64,000 nt of DNA from positions 1 through 64,000 of the forward strand of contig NZ_AULE01000028.1 in assembly GCF_000425125.1 (NCBI RefSeq), written 5' to 3'. Source of the stretch: Paenibacillus taiwanensis DSM 18679. Lineage in GTDB: Bacteria; Bacillota; Bacilli; Paenibacillales; Paenibacillaceae. The notes beneath the pieces were generated by a model. The model was not told where the DNA came from, searched no databases, and saw only the letters and a program-made list of their open reading frames with translations. Of this stretch, positions 27,352 to 35,277 are shown piece by piece (within the stretch, counting starts at the first letter, position 1; each line of letters starts with the position of its first letter). Both the position numbers and the translations under genes were made by a program.

Positions 27352-28101
27352 TTAGGCGGCATCTAAGGCATGTGTTCGGTACTGTACCGGACTCATGCCT
27401 TTTAATTTTACCTTTATCCGCTTGTGATTGTAGTATTTGATATAAGCTACTAATTCTTCTTTGAATTGCTCAATTGATTCAAATTCCTCTATATATAAGA
27501 ACTCTGATTTTAAGATGCCGAAGAAGCTTTCCATAACGGCATTGTCATAACAGTTTCCCTTACGTGACATACTTTGCGTTATCCCTCGTTCTTGTAGCGC
27601 ATCCCGATACTGTGCCATTTGATAATGCCATCCTTGGTCAGAATGGATCAGCAGTGTATCCTCGTTGTGTAGACGCTTAAATGCCTGCTCTAGCATCGTT
27701 GAGACAAGGGTATAGACTGGACGAGAATCAATTGTATAGGTGATAATCTCCCCGTTATACAAGTCCAGAATTGGCGACAAATAAAGCTTCTCACCAAACA
27801 ACTTAAACTCTGTAATATCCGTTACCCATTTTTCATTTGGCTTAGTAGCCTGAAAATCTCTTTCTATGATATTAGGTGCAACTTTACCTAAATGACCTTT
27901 ATACGAACGATATTTCTTCATTCTAACGATACTCTTCAATCCGAGTTCTGCCATGATGCGTTGTACCCTTTTATGGTTTACGGAATGTCCCTGATTGCGT
28001 AATTCTAGTGTAATACGACGATAACTATAGCGCCCCTTGTGTTCATGGTACACGGCCGCAATAAGGGCTTTAATAGCTGTATCTTTATCTGGACGTTCCA
28101 A
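27352..28101 (-). CDS. IS3-family transposase OrfB (DDE catalytic part)
   Basis: The 249-aa frame holds an rve-type integrase core. The DDE triad is visible in WVTDITEF, LIHSDQGWHYQ and NAVMESFFGILKSE. The frame stays open upstream of its first start codon (TTG) through LLQLAKLPRSTYYYWLK to the slippery site, so the true product is an OrfAB fusion made by -1 frameshifting. Both triad and C-terminal HKRIKVKLKGMSPVQYR are intact, so the element may be active. Confidence 0.9.
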   Translation of the reverse strand: MERPDKDTAIKALIAAVYHEHKGRYSYRRITLELRNQGHSVNHKRVQRIMAELGLKSIVRMKKYRSYKGHLGKVAPNIIERDFQATKPNEKWVTDITEFKLFGEKLYLSPILDLYNGEIITYTIDSRPVYTLVSTMLEQAFKRLHNEDTLLIHSDQGWHYQMAQYRDALQERGITQSMSRKGNCYDNAVMESFFGILKSEFLYIEEFESIEQFKEELVAYIKYYNHKRIKVKLKGMSPVQYRTHALDAA

Positions 28102-28190
28102 TATCTTTAACCAATAGTAATACGTGCTGCGGGGCAGCTTGGCTAGTTGTAATAGTGCGTTGATCGGAAATTCTGTCCTTAGCTCAAATA

Positions 28191-28718
28191 TTACTTTAGC
28201 TTTGTCTTGCTTTGTAACTTTTCCTTGTTTTGAACTAAGGTATTCAACTTTTTTAAGTAGGAGTTCTCCATTCTCAAGCGCTTTACTTCTTCCTGTAAGG
28301 CTTCTAATGATCCGTCAACTAGGACTCTCTTCTTTGTTTGTTTATTCACTGATGTTTCTTTTTTCACTGATGGACGCCCCTTCTTCTTTGATATCAGGGC
28401 GCTCATTCCACCTGCTTCGTATTGCTTTATCCACCTAAGGATAGTCGCATCAGTAGATAGGTTAAATCGTGTTGCTGTCTCGTTAACAGATGCCCCATGC
28501 TCTTTCATATAATAGAGTACATCCATTTTAAATTGAACATCGTGATTTGTATAGGTTGATATAAGCCCAGCCACTCCATGTTCTTTAAATCGAGCTACCC
28601 ATCGTTTTATTGGTGCACTGCTCATATTTCGTTCATCTGCTATTGTTCGGTAAGATTTCTTTCCCTTTAAGTATTCCAAGACAGCTTCTAATTTGTCTCC
28701 ATATGAATATTTGGCCAT
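28191..28718 (-). CDS. IS3-family transposase OrfA (helix-turn-helix)
   Basis: The ATG at 28718 begins MAKYSYGDKLEAVLEYL. There are two helix-turn-helix segments (KSYRTIADERNMSS and SVNETATRFNLSTDATILRWI) and a C-terminal coiled-coil or leucine zipper (EALQEEVKRLRMENSYLKKL) typical of OrfA. Near the end TTA AAA AAG provides an A6G slippery site; slipping by -1 there enters the open frame of OrfB. Confidence 0.9.
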   Translation of the reverse strand: MAKYSYGDKLEAVLEYLKGKKSYRTIADERNMSSAPIKRWVARFKEHGVAGLISTYTNHDVQFKMDVLYYMKEHGASVNETATRFNLSTDATILRWIKQYEAGGMSALISKKKGRPSVKKETSVNKQTKKRVLVDGSLEALQEEVKRLRMENSYLKKLNTLVQNKEKLQSKTKLK

Positions 28719-28772
28719 GTAAAAACTGCACCTCCAATTGTTAAGTGTGTCTAACAATTGGGGTGCAGCTCA

Positions 28773-28789
28773 GAGGATCGGCTCTTTTT
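28773..28789 (+). terminator. Right half of the pit terminator, beyond the IS
   Basis: GAGGATCGGCTCTTTTTTG holds the second stem arm and the T tract of the terminator whose first arm is at 27302-27320. Confidence 0.75.
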
Positions 28790-28829
28790 TGATGTTCGGG
28801 GCTTGGCGGTTGGAAATGTGATCAAGCAC

Positions 28830-29474
28830 TTAACGTGTTGGCCGCAAGGGGCGTGAAGGTCGGTTTTTAGTTCTGCTGGTTCGTCTTGGAGCTTGCCTGC
28901 GACGTCTAGGTGTGCGCCCAGTGTTGGCTGGACGTCTCCGTCTGCGGCGACGTGTTGGCTTATAGAAGTATTCTTCGTCTTCGTTATCCTTGTTTTTGGA
29001 CTTGCCGAAGACACCGACTAGCATTTTGGCCATTGGCGCAAACTGCTGCACACTCTGCATCACTTTTTGTACTTTGCCCATCGTGGAAACAATGCCTTCA
29101 ACACCACCCATTCGGTCAAAAATGCCCTTTAAGTCGCCGATGTTAAATCCGCTTTTGGAGGTAGCGGCGGCAGCGGTGGCGACGGGCGTAACAGGTGCTT
29201 GATACGGTACGACTGCATTGGAGCTAGGGTTGTGAGGGGTTAGCCCAGAGGTCGTAACGGCTTGTTCCTCACTGTTGCGATAGGAAACTTTGTATCCGGC
29301 CCCCTTGACGGGTGAGGCAGGAGGATATGCCGTGGAGCGCTGTGAATGCGGCGTCAGAGACAAGGAGCGGGGGGAAGAATTAGCCTGAGTAGCGCTCCCA
29401 TTATGATGGTTCTGCTGCTGTGCATTCGGTATGTGTAAGCTCGGCACGGACATGAGCTCTTTAGGCGTGTTCAT
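28830..29474 (-). CDS. Arg-rich VrrA/YqfQ-like protein
   Basis: A 214-aa protein. Residues 1-100 are low-complexity (Ser, Pro, Gln, Asn). A conserved-looking helical segment follows: GFNIGDLKGIFDRMGGVEGI, then MGKVQKVMQSVQQFAPMAKM. The tail is very basic, with RRRRRRR and further Arg clusters. This plan matches the VrrA/YqfQ-type proteins of spore formers, whose role is not established; nucleic-acid or coat association would suit the tail. The ATG at 29474 follows GGGTG. It was placed beside the IS after insertion. Confidence 0.6.
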   Translation of the reverse strand: MNTPKELMSVPSLHIPNAQQQNHHNGSATQANSSPRSLSLTPHSQRSTAYPPASPVKGAGYKVSYRNSEEQAVTTSGLTPHNPSSNAVVPYQAPVTPVATAAAATSKSGFNIGDLKGIFDRMGGVEGIVSTMGKVQKVMQSVQQFAPMAKMLVGVFGKSKNKDNEDEEYFYKPTRRRRRRRPANTGRTPRRRRQAPRRTSRTKNRPSRPLRPTR

Positions 29475-29706
29475 AGAATCACCCTTCATATATGCAAATT
29501 AGGGGTTGGCAAATGCCCCTGTTTGCTATACTGTATGTCGTAGGCGAACAACTCGTGTGGACTTTCGCCCGTGGGCGAACGCCTAATCGAATTGTAAGCG
29601 CTATCGGATACGGCAGTTCGTTAACGCGAAACTACTGTACTGCTTGAAAAGGTTGGATAAAGGAAGTACAATGAGTGTACATGAGAACCTGTAGGAGTGG
29701 ATCTGT

Positions 29707-29997
29707 TTGCAACTGAAAAAGTTAAACGATAAATCGATTGATCAATTATTTGAATCCATCTTAACGTTGGAATCATTGGAAGAAGCTTATATATTTTTTG
29801 ATGATCTGTGCACCGTTAATGAGATACAATCTTTGTCTCAGCGTCTGGAAGTAGCACGGATGCTCGGTAAGGGCTGCACTTATAACCAGATTGAAGCAGA
29901 GACGGGAGCAAGCACGGCGACAATCTCCCGTGTTAAGCGTTGCTTGAATTACGGCAACGATGGATACAAGATGGCGCTGGAGCGTCTTGGACGTTAA
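29707..29997 (+). CDS. yerC: YerC/YecD family TrpR-related protein
   Basis: A 96-aa protein. Its second half has the TrpR-like helix-turn-helix: LSQRLEVARMLGKGCTYNQI, then TGASTATISRVKRCLNYG. It starts with TTG at 29707 after TAGGAG. The B. subtilis homologue lies next to yerB; here the Pit pair, an IS and an Arg-rich gene lie between. The regulated target is unknown. The next gene starts 1 nt after its stop. Confidence 0.9.
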   Translation: MQLKKLNDKSIDQLFESILTLESLEEAYIFFDDLCTVNEIQSLSQRLEVARMLGKGCTYNQIEAETGASTATISRVKRCLNYGNDGYKMALERLGR

Positions 29998-29998
29998 G

Positions 29999-30877
29999 AT
30001 GAAGCAGGGGCTATTGATTATTAGCCACGGCTCAAGGGACGAAGCTTGGGTCACATTAGTGGATGAAGCGATTGATAAGGCAGTATGGCCGGAGGGCCTG
30101 CCGGTCGCTTCTTCTTTTTTGGAGTGCGTTCCGAACCGGAGCATACAGGACGGCGTAGATGAGCTAGAGTCACAGGGCGTCGAGCAGATTGGAGTCGTCC
30201 CTTTGTTTGTGTCATCAGGAAGTACCCACGTCGATGAGATCGCGTGGGCACTTGGTGTGAAGGAAGAGCCGTTGTGCGAATCTGATCTGGAGCGGTTTAG
30301 GGTACACGCCGATATTGTATATGGTGTGCCTCTTGATGAACATGATTCCGTATATGCAATGATAGCTGCACGGCTGCGTGCAATGGAAGTGGATGGAGCA
30401 CGGGACGCCGTTATGCTGATTGCACATGGCAGTCCTCATGAGCCGTTTCAGACACGATGGCGGGACGGGCTAACAAGGATGGCTCAACAATTGAAAGCGC
30501 GGAATTGGTGTACAGCGGCTGGACATGCATTACTCTGCTGCGATGATGTTGCTGGACGTGTACAGGAGATGCAATCATTGCTGTCTGCAAGCAGAGCGGA
30601 TACGGCTCTGGGGCGAGTGGCGGTAGTTCCCATTTTTTTAAGCCGAGGATACTTTACTACGAAAGTCATCCCTGAACGGCTAGCAGCTGTTATGCCTAAT
30701 TATGGGGTTGTCGGACAGGAATCTAGGTCTTTTGTGTTAGAAAGAGGCACTCAGCGTGGGGATGCTGAGTTAGAAGCAGATAGTTGTGCATTGTTGTACG
30801 ACGGGCAGACGCTGCTCCCTCATCCTGCACTGACGGTTTGGTTAGAGCAGGAGGCTAGACGAATACTGTCCCGTTAA
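29999..30877 (+). CDS. Sirohydrochlorin chelatase-like protein (CbiX domains)
   Basis: A 292-aa protein with two CbiX/SirB-type halves. The first has LIISHGSRDEAW at the start and VVPLFVSSGSTHVDEI; the second has MLIAHGSPHEPF and VVPIFLSRGYFTTKVIPERL. Each half has the His-Gly-Ser turn that holds the metal-binding His. The expected role is insertion of Co or Fe into sirohydrochlorin, or a related metal-delivery role. No sirohaem or cobalamin genes are near. It follows yerC by one base and is probably translated from the same message. Confidence 0.8.
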   Translation: MKQGLLIISHGSRDEAWVTLVDEAIDKAVWPEGLPVASSFLECVPNRSIQDGVDELESQGVEQIGVVPLFVSSGSTHVDEIAWALGVKEEPLCESDLERFRVHADIVYGVPLDEHDSVYAMIAARLRAMEVDGARDAVMLIAHGSPHEPFQTRWRDGLTRMAQQLKARNWCTAAGHALLCCDDVAGRVQEMQSLLSASRADTALGRVAVVPIFLSRGYFTTKVIPERLAAVMPNYGVVGQESRSFVLERGTQRGDAELEADSCALLYDGQTLLPHPALTVWLEQEARRILSR

Positions 30878-31158
30878 TTCGTTATCTCTAATCCGAGCTA
30901 TTTATAAGACGTTAATTAGCTGTGGATATCGATAGCATGTCAGTTGTGGGGAAGATGAGATGATCCTTTTTTAATATGAGGGTTTGAAATTGCGGCCTAA
31001 ACGGTTAAACTTAATAAGATGGACTAGCCATACGTTAAGAGGGATTGATCATATGCTTGATGGATGGCTATTAGTACGGGACCGTCTCTACTTATTGACG
31101 ATGCCGCAGGTTGTGGGATGACGTACTTATGAATAGATTGTAAATGGGTGAAGGATAC

Positions 31159-32073
31159 ATGATAAAAAGAGCAAGGCTGATTTATAATCCAACTTCCGGA
31201 CGTGAGGAAGGTAAGAAGAAGCTGGCAGATATTTTGCAAAGGCTGGATGCTGCTGGTATCGAGACGACGACCCATGCGACTGAGGGCGAAGGTGATGCGA
31301 GCCGAAGTGCGGCGGATGCGATTGATCGGGGTTATGATCTTATTATCGCTGCCGGGGGCGATGGTACGATTAATGAAGTCATTAACGGTATGGCTATTAA
31401 GGAGCACCGGCCACCACTTGGTATTATCCCGTTGGGGACGACCAATGACTTTGCGCGCGCACTTGGTATCCCACGCAATTGGGAGGACGCCTGTGACCTT
31501 ATCATTCGTCAGGAGACACGCGCTGTAGATGTAGGGCGTGCGAACGATACACATTTCATTAATATTGCAGGCGGCGGCTCATTAACTGAACTGACCTATG
31601 AGGTGCCAAGCAGGCTTAAGACGATGATCGGGCAGTTGGCTTATTATATGAAGGGGCTGGAGAAGATGATCTTTCAGCTTCGCCCAACTGAATTGAAGCT
31701 GAAGATTGACGGTCACGGTGAGTTTCATGATGAGTTTATGCTGTTTTTAATTACGAATACGAACTCGGTTGGTGGGTTTGAGAAGCTGGCGCCAGGTGCG
31801 TCGATAGACGACGGTTTATTTGACGTTATTATGCTGAAAAAATGTAATATTGCGGAGCTGATTCGTCTTGCGAGTATGGCTTTGCGAGGTGAGCACGTCA
31901 ATGATCCGCACGTCATTCATATTCAGTCGAAGCGTATTGAAGTGACGTCTTCTGACTATGTCCAGTTGAATCTGGATGGCGAATATGGCGGCACGCTGCC
32001 GGCTGTGTTTGAGATGCTGCCACGTCATTTGCATATTTATGCCGATCTATCAGGGGAGTCGACGTATCGCTAA
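31159..32073 (+). CDS. dgkB: Diacylglycerol kinase
   Basis: The 304-aa protein is a DAGK-catalytic-domain lipid kinase that returns diacylglycerol, a by-product of lipoteichoic acid synthesis, to phosphatidic acid. Motifs are ARLIYNPTSGRE at the start, the nucleotide loop AAGGDGTINEVINGM (near 66-80), PLGTTNDFARALGIP (near 97) and LDGEYGG near the C-terminus. The ATG at 31159 follows GAAGGA. The dgkB-rlmCD adjacency is the same as in B. subtilis. Confidence 0.92.
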   Translation: MIKRARLIYNPTSGREEGKKKLADILQRLDAAGIETTTHATEGEGDASRSAADAIDRGYDLIIAAGGDGTINEVINGMAIKEHRPPLGIIPLGTTNDFARALGIPRNWEDACDLIIRQETRAVDVGRANDTHFINIAGGGSLTELTYEVPSRLKTMIGQLAYYMKGLEKMIFQLRPTELKLKIDGHGEFHDEFMLFLITNTNSVGGFEKLAPGASIDDGLFDVIMLKKCNIAELIRLASMALRGEHVNDPHVIHIQSKRIEVTSSDYVQLNLDGEYGGTLPAVFEMLPRHLHIYADLSGESTYR

Positions 32074-32955
32074 GTTCATCTCATATGGGTGTGACGCCTT
32101 TATTTAACGAGTGATGGATTAGATGAGGTAGTGAACTGCTGCTGCGTGGTTAAAGCTAAAGATATGATGAATGGTAATGGTATAAGCTTGATCGTATAGG
32201 CGCGTGAGCGGGGGCTACGCGTCTTCTGTTATGTATCCGACAGGGTGTGTTATAGGGCAGTGCGCTTGTATTTCGATGGTTTTAGCTGAATAAGGCGGTC
32301 GGTTTCGCTGTGAAATAGGTCTCTTCATTTAGGTAGGCCAGCAGGACGAGACGGGCCGTTTTGTTGATGTTAAGGGGGATTCTGATTTCGTCGGTAAGAC
32401 TCGGTAAACGGGATATCAACATTCATCCATTAAATATACACAAGTTACACCCAGCATACACAGGTATCCAGTTGGAAAGATAGAAATTCATAGAAATGAA
32501 AGTGAAGTTTACACGTTGTGGCTGGATTTGTGTGCGAGGATTACATTTTACGGGTATGAAGTTGTGGATAGAAATGTTGGATTACGCCTGAAAACTCAGT
32601 TATGCACAGCTAAAATTCAGGTTGGCAGTCTATTGATGTAAACGGACGGATATTACATGACGATTGCGCACAGGTTATAAACACCATACACAGGTCGATA
32701 TACGAACAGTGAGGATTGTCAGGATTGTGGCGATTGAAAAGATCGGATTTAAGGTACGCGGATAGGATAGAAGAGAAGAGTGAAACCGCGATTAAACCTG
32801 AATAGAGTGCAGGCACGCATACTAGCGAACTGGTTATAGAAGAGCTGGGTTTTTAGCTAATAATAGCAAGGTTTTTAAAGGATATTGCTATTTGTGATGG
32901 ATCAACAATGGATGTATGCCGATTGAATAGGAACATATACAGATGGAGGAATAAG
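32074..32955. other. Long non-coding stretch with DnaA-box-like sites
   Basis: No convincing reading frame lies here. Within 32434-32692 there are six 9-mers close to TTATNCACA: at 32434-32442 (8 of 9), 32454-32462 (7), 32563-32571 on the reverse strand (8, to TTATCCACA), 32600-32608 (9 of 9), 32664-32672 (7) and 32684-32692 (7). Three are followed by GGT. Confidence 0.45.
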
Positions 32956-34482
32956 ATGAATAAACAAGATAACAAACGAAGCAAGAACAGCAAGCGTAGA
33001 GGATCGGGAAAAGGCCGCACGAATGCAGTGGCTGCTGTATCAACCGCGCCTGTACAGAAAAACGATGAGGTTGTACTGGATATTATCGGCTTGACCCATG
33101 AGGCAGAAGGAGTTGGTCGGGTAGAAGGATTTACATTGTTTGTGCAAAATGCGCTGCCAGGCGAAAAAGTACGCGCTCTTGTGCTGAAGGTGAAGAAGCA
33201 GTACGGCTTCGCCAAAGTGCTGGAACGTGTGGTGGATAGTCCCTACCGTGTGGAGACGGAGCATCCTGCTCATTATTATGGCGGCTGCCAGCTTCAGCAT
33301 CTGGCTTATGACGAGCAACTACGCTGGAAGCGTCAGCATGTTGTGGATGTATTGGAGCGCATCGGAAAATTTGGAGTGGAGCAGGCGGATGATGGGGCAA
33401 CTAGAGCTGCAAATGCGGGTTCTGCTATTGGTGAAACACAAGTCAAGGTGCTGCCGACTATTGGTATGGACAACCCTTGGCGTTATCGTAACAAGAGTCA
33501 AATGCCAATCGGCCAAAACGAGCGGACTGGCGGTCTGATCGGCGGGTATTATGCTAAAGCTAGCCATCGAATTATGGATACGGATGTGAGCCTGATTCAG
33601 CACGAAGTGCATGATGAAGCGATGCGTGTCGTGAAGGAGCTTGCGCGTAAACACGGCATTCAGCCGTACAACGAGGAGTCGCATACTGGCTTGCTGCGCC
33701 ATGTTGTCATGCGGATCGGTTTCCGTACGAATGAGCTGATGATCACGCTAGTGACCAACGGGAAGCGTATTCCGCAGCAGGAGGAATTTGTAGAAGACTT
33801 GGTTAAAGCTTTGCCGCAATTAAAAAGTGTATGTCAAAATATTAACAACAAGCAGACGAATGTTATTTTGGGTGATAAGACCCGTTTGTTATGGGGATCT
33901 GAATATATTACCGATTATATCGGAGATATCAAGTTTGAAATTTCGGCGCGGTCATTTTACCAAGTCAATCCGGTGCAGACGGAAGTTCTGTACGAGAAAG
34001 CGGTCGAGTACGCCGGTTTGACGGGCAAAGAGACGGTAATCGATGCGTATTGCGGCATCGGCACGATCTCGTTGTTCCTTGCGCAGCGCGCGAAGCGGGT
34101 GCTTGGCGTGGAGATCGTGGAGGAAGCGATCGACGACGCTCGTCGTAATGCCGAGATTAACGGCATCCAGAACGCGGAGTTCGCCGTAGGTGCGGCGGAG
34201 GAAGTGATGCCGCGCTGGCAGGAGCAGGGCGAGACGGCTGACGTTATCGTTGTCGATCCGCCGCGCAAGGGCTGCGACCAGGCGCTGCTGGATACGATGC
34301 TGGAGATGCGCCCAGAGCGCATCGTGTACGTGTCGTGCAATCCATCGACACTGGCGCGCGACTTGCGTATCCTCGCGGATGGCGGGTACCAAGTGGTTGA
34401 GGTGCAGCCGGTGGATATGTTCCCGCATACGGCTCATGTGGAATGCTGTTCACTATTAGTTTGGAACGGAAATAACGAATGA
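32956..34482 (+). CDS. rlmCD: 23S rRNA (uracil-5-)-methyltransferase, RlmCD type, lacking Fe-S cysteines
   Basis: A 508-aa protein of the TrmA/RumA family that makes 5-methyluridine in 23S rRNA. It has a basic N-terminal tail, a TRAM domain (about 37-90), then the SAM domain with DAYCGIGTISLF (near 363), VVDPPRKGCDQALL (near 432) and VYVSCNPSTLARDL with the catalytic Cys (near 457). The N-terminal 4Fe-4S ligands usual in this family are largely missing: only one Cys remains in YYGGCQLQH and the fourth site reads DVSLIQ. GGAGGAA precedes the ATG at 32956. Confidence 0.9.
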   Translation: MNKQDNKRSKNSKRRGSGKGRTNAVAAVSTAPVQKNDEVVLDIIGLTHEAEGVGRVEGFTLFVQNALPGEKVRALVLKVKKQYGFAKVLERVVDSPYRVETEHPAHYYGGCQLQHLAYDEQLRWKRQHVVDVLERIGKFGVEQADDGATRAANAGSAIGETQVKVLPTIGMDNPWRYRNKSQMPIGQNERTGGLIGGYYAKASHRIMDTDVSLIQHEVHDEAMRVVKELARKHGIQPYNEESHTGLLRHVVMRIGFRTNELMITLVTNGKRIPQQEEFVEDLVKALPQLKSVCQNINNKQTNVILGDKTRLLWGSEYITDYIGDIKFEISARSFYQVNPVQTEVLYEKAVEYAGLTGKETVIDAYCGIGTISLFLAQRAKRVLGVEIVEEAIDDARRNAEINGIQNAEFAVGAAEEVMPRWQEQGETADVIVVDPPRKGCDQALLDTMLEMRPERIVYVSCNPSTLARDLRILADGGYQVVEVQPVDMFPHTAHVECCSLLVWNGNNE

Positions 34483-34496
34483 GAAGTTAATGTGGG

Positions 34497-34530
34497 AATG
34501 CCCTCTCTTCATTGAGAGGGCATTTTTTCT
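34497..34530 (+). terminator. Terminator of rlmCD
   Basis: AATGCCCTCTC and GAGAGGGCATT form an 11-bp stem with a 6-nt loop, followed by TTTTT. It marks the left edge of the accessory island. Confidence 0.92.
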
Positions 34531-34733
34531 TCACAAGGGAGCGGGAGTCGGAGGGTTAGGATGCTCGGAGGTGGTTTACAGCTAAATGAATGTCACTTTT
34601 ATCAATTTCGGGCAGTAAACATCTGCTCAGCAACCAGACGCGAAAATTTTATCGATACGAAAAGGGGGATACCAACATATGGTACAATGGATTTAGTTCT
34701 TGTTCTGATGAAAGTTGTTTGGGGGTCAGATAG

Positions 34734-35222
34734 ATGGAACGAGAAGTATTATGGAAGACGTTGATGATGAATGGTTCTATCGTTATGTTTTGGAGACAAA
34801 GCATATTAGAAAAATACGTTGAACATATAAGAGAAGAAGGATTTGATGTATATCTCTTTGATTGTGAATCTTGGGATAAGAACAGTTGTCTTTTGGAAAT
34901 AGGTAGTACTCTTGATTTCCCAGATTATTACGGAAAAAATCTAGACGCTTTTAATGATTGCCTTTCCGATATCGTCCCTAGTGGTGAAGGCTTTGTGCTT
35001 GTCTTCAAGAACTTCGACAAATTCAATGTACGAGATAAAGATACTGCGTATCATGTGCTTGACATTATCCAAAATAATTCTTGGAAATTACTTGTCGGAA
35101 ATCAAAAGAAGTTGCTCGCTTTTTTGCATTCAAATGACACTCAGTTACATATTCAATCACTGGGAGCATTACCTGTACTTTGGAACAATGAAGAATGGCT
35201 TAATAAGAGCAGAGGAGTTTAG
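34734..35222 (+). CDS. Barstar family ribonuclease-inhibitor-like protein
   Basis: A 162-aa protein. The part from about 35 to 95 follows the barstar pattern: a strand, a W-x-helix, then LEIGSTLDFPDYYGKNLDAFNDCLSDI-type sequence with the conserved Phe-Pro, Tyr-Gly and Asn-Leu-Asp residues; a Leu/Val-rich strand (GFVLVFKNF) follows. Barstars bind and block secreted or toxin RNases. No barnase-like gene is present nearby, so it looks like an orphan immunity gene. The ribosome binding site is weak and the start uncertain (also ATG 34764). Confidence 0.8.
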   Translation: MEREVLWKTLMMNGSIVMFWRQSILEKYVEHIREEGFDVYLFDCESWDKNSCLLEIGSTLDFPDYYGKNLDAFNDCLSDIVPSGEGFVLVFKNFDKFNVRDKDTAYHVLDIIQNNSWKLLVGNQKKLLAFLHSNDTQLHIQSLGALPVLWNNEEWLNKSRGV

Positions 35223-35277
35223 CCAAGAATCCTATGGGTAGGATGTAGCAACTCGGAATAGTAAAGGAGATCACTAA

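Larger units (their letters stand above)
27321..28772 (-). mobile_element. IS3-family (IS150 group-like) insertion sequence, apparently complete
   Basis: A 1452-bp element with imperfect terminal inverted repeats starting TGAACTGACCCC at the left and TGAGCTGCACCCC (minus strand) at the right, flanked by a GAG direct repeat (27318-27320 and 28773-28775). It carries orfA and orfB in -1 frames with an A6G slippery heptamer-like site at 28248-28254. Ends and boundaries were placed by eye. Confidence 0.88.

Noticed and set aside
27321-28772. Possibility that the IS carries a passenger gene
   Set aside because: Only orfA and orfB fit between the ends; the length is normal for the group.
28751-29014. 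87-codon minus-strand frame partly in the IS end
   Set aside because: It lies in another frame of the Arg-rich VrrA/YqfQ-like gene and crosses the IS boundary.
33952-34437. 161-codon antisense frame inside rlmCD
   Set aside because: Composition (many Arg and His) mirrors the GC-rich sense gene; no start signal.
34561-34764. 67-codon frame before the barstar-like gene, considered as a partner toxin
   Set aside because: No ribosome binding site, composition unlike coding sequence, no RNase-like residues, and it overlaps the barstar-like start.
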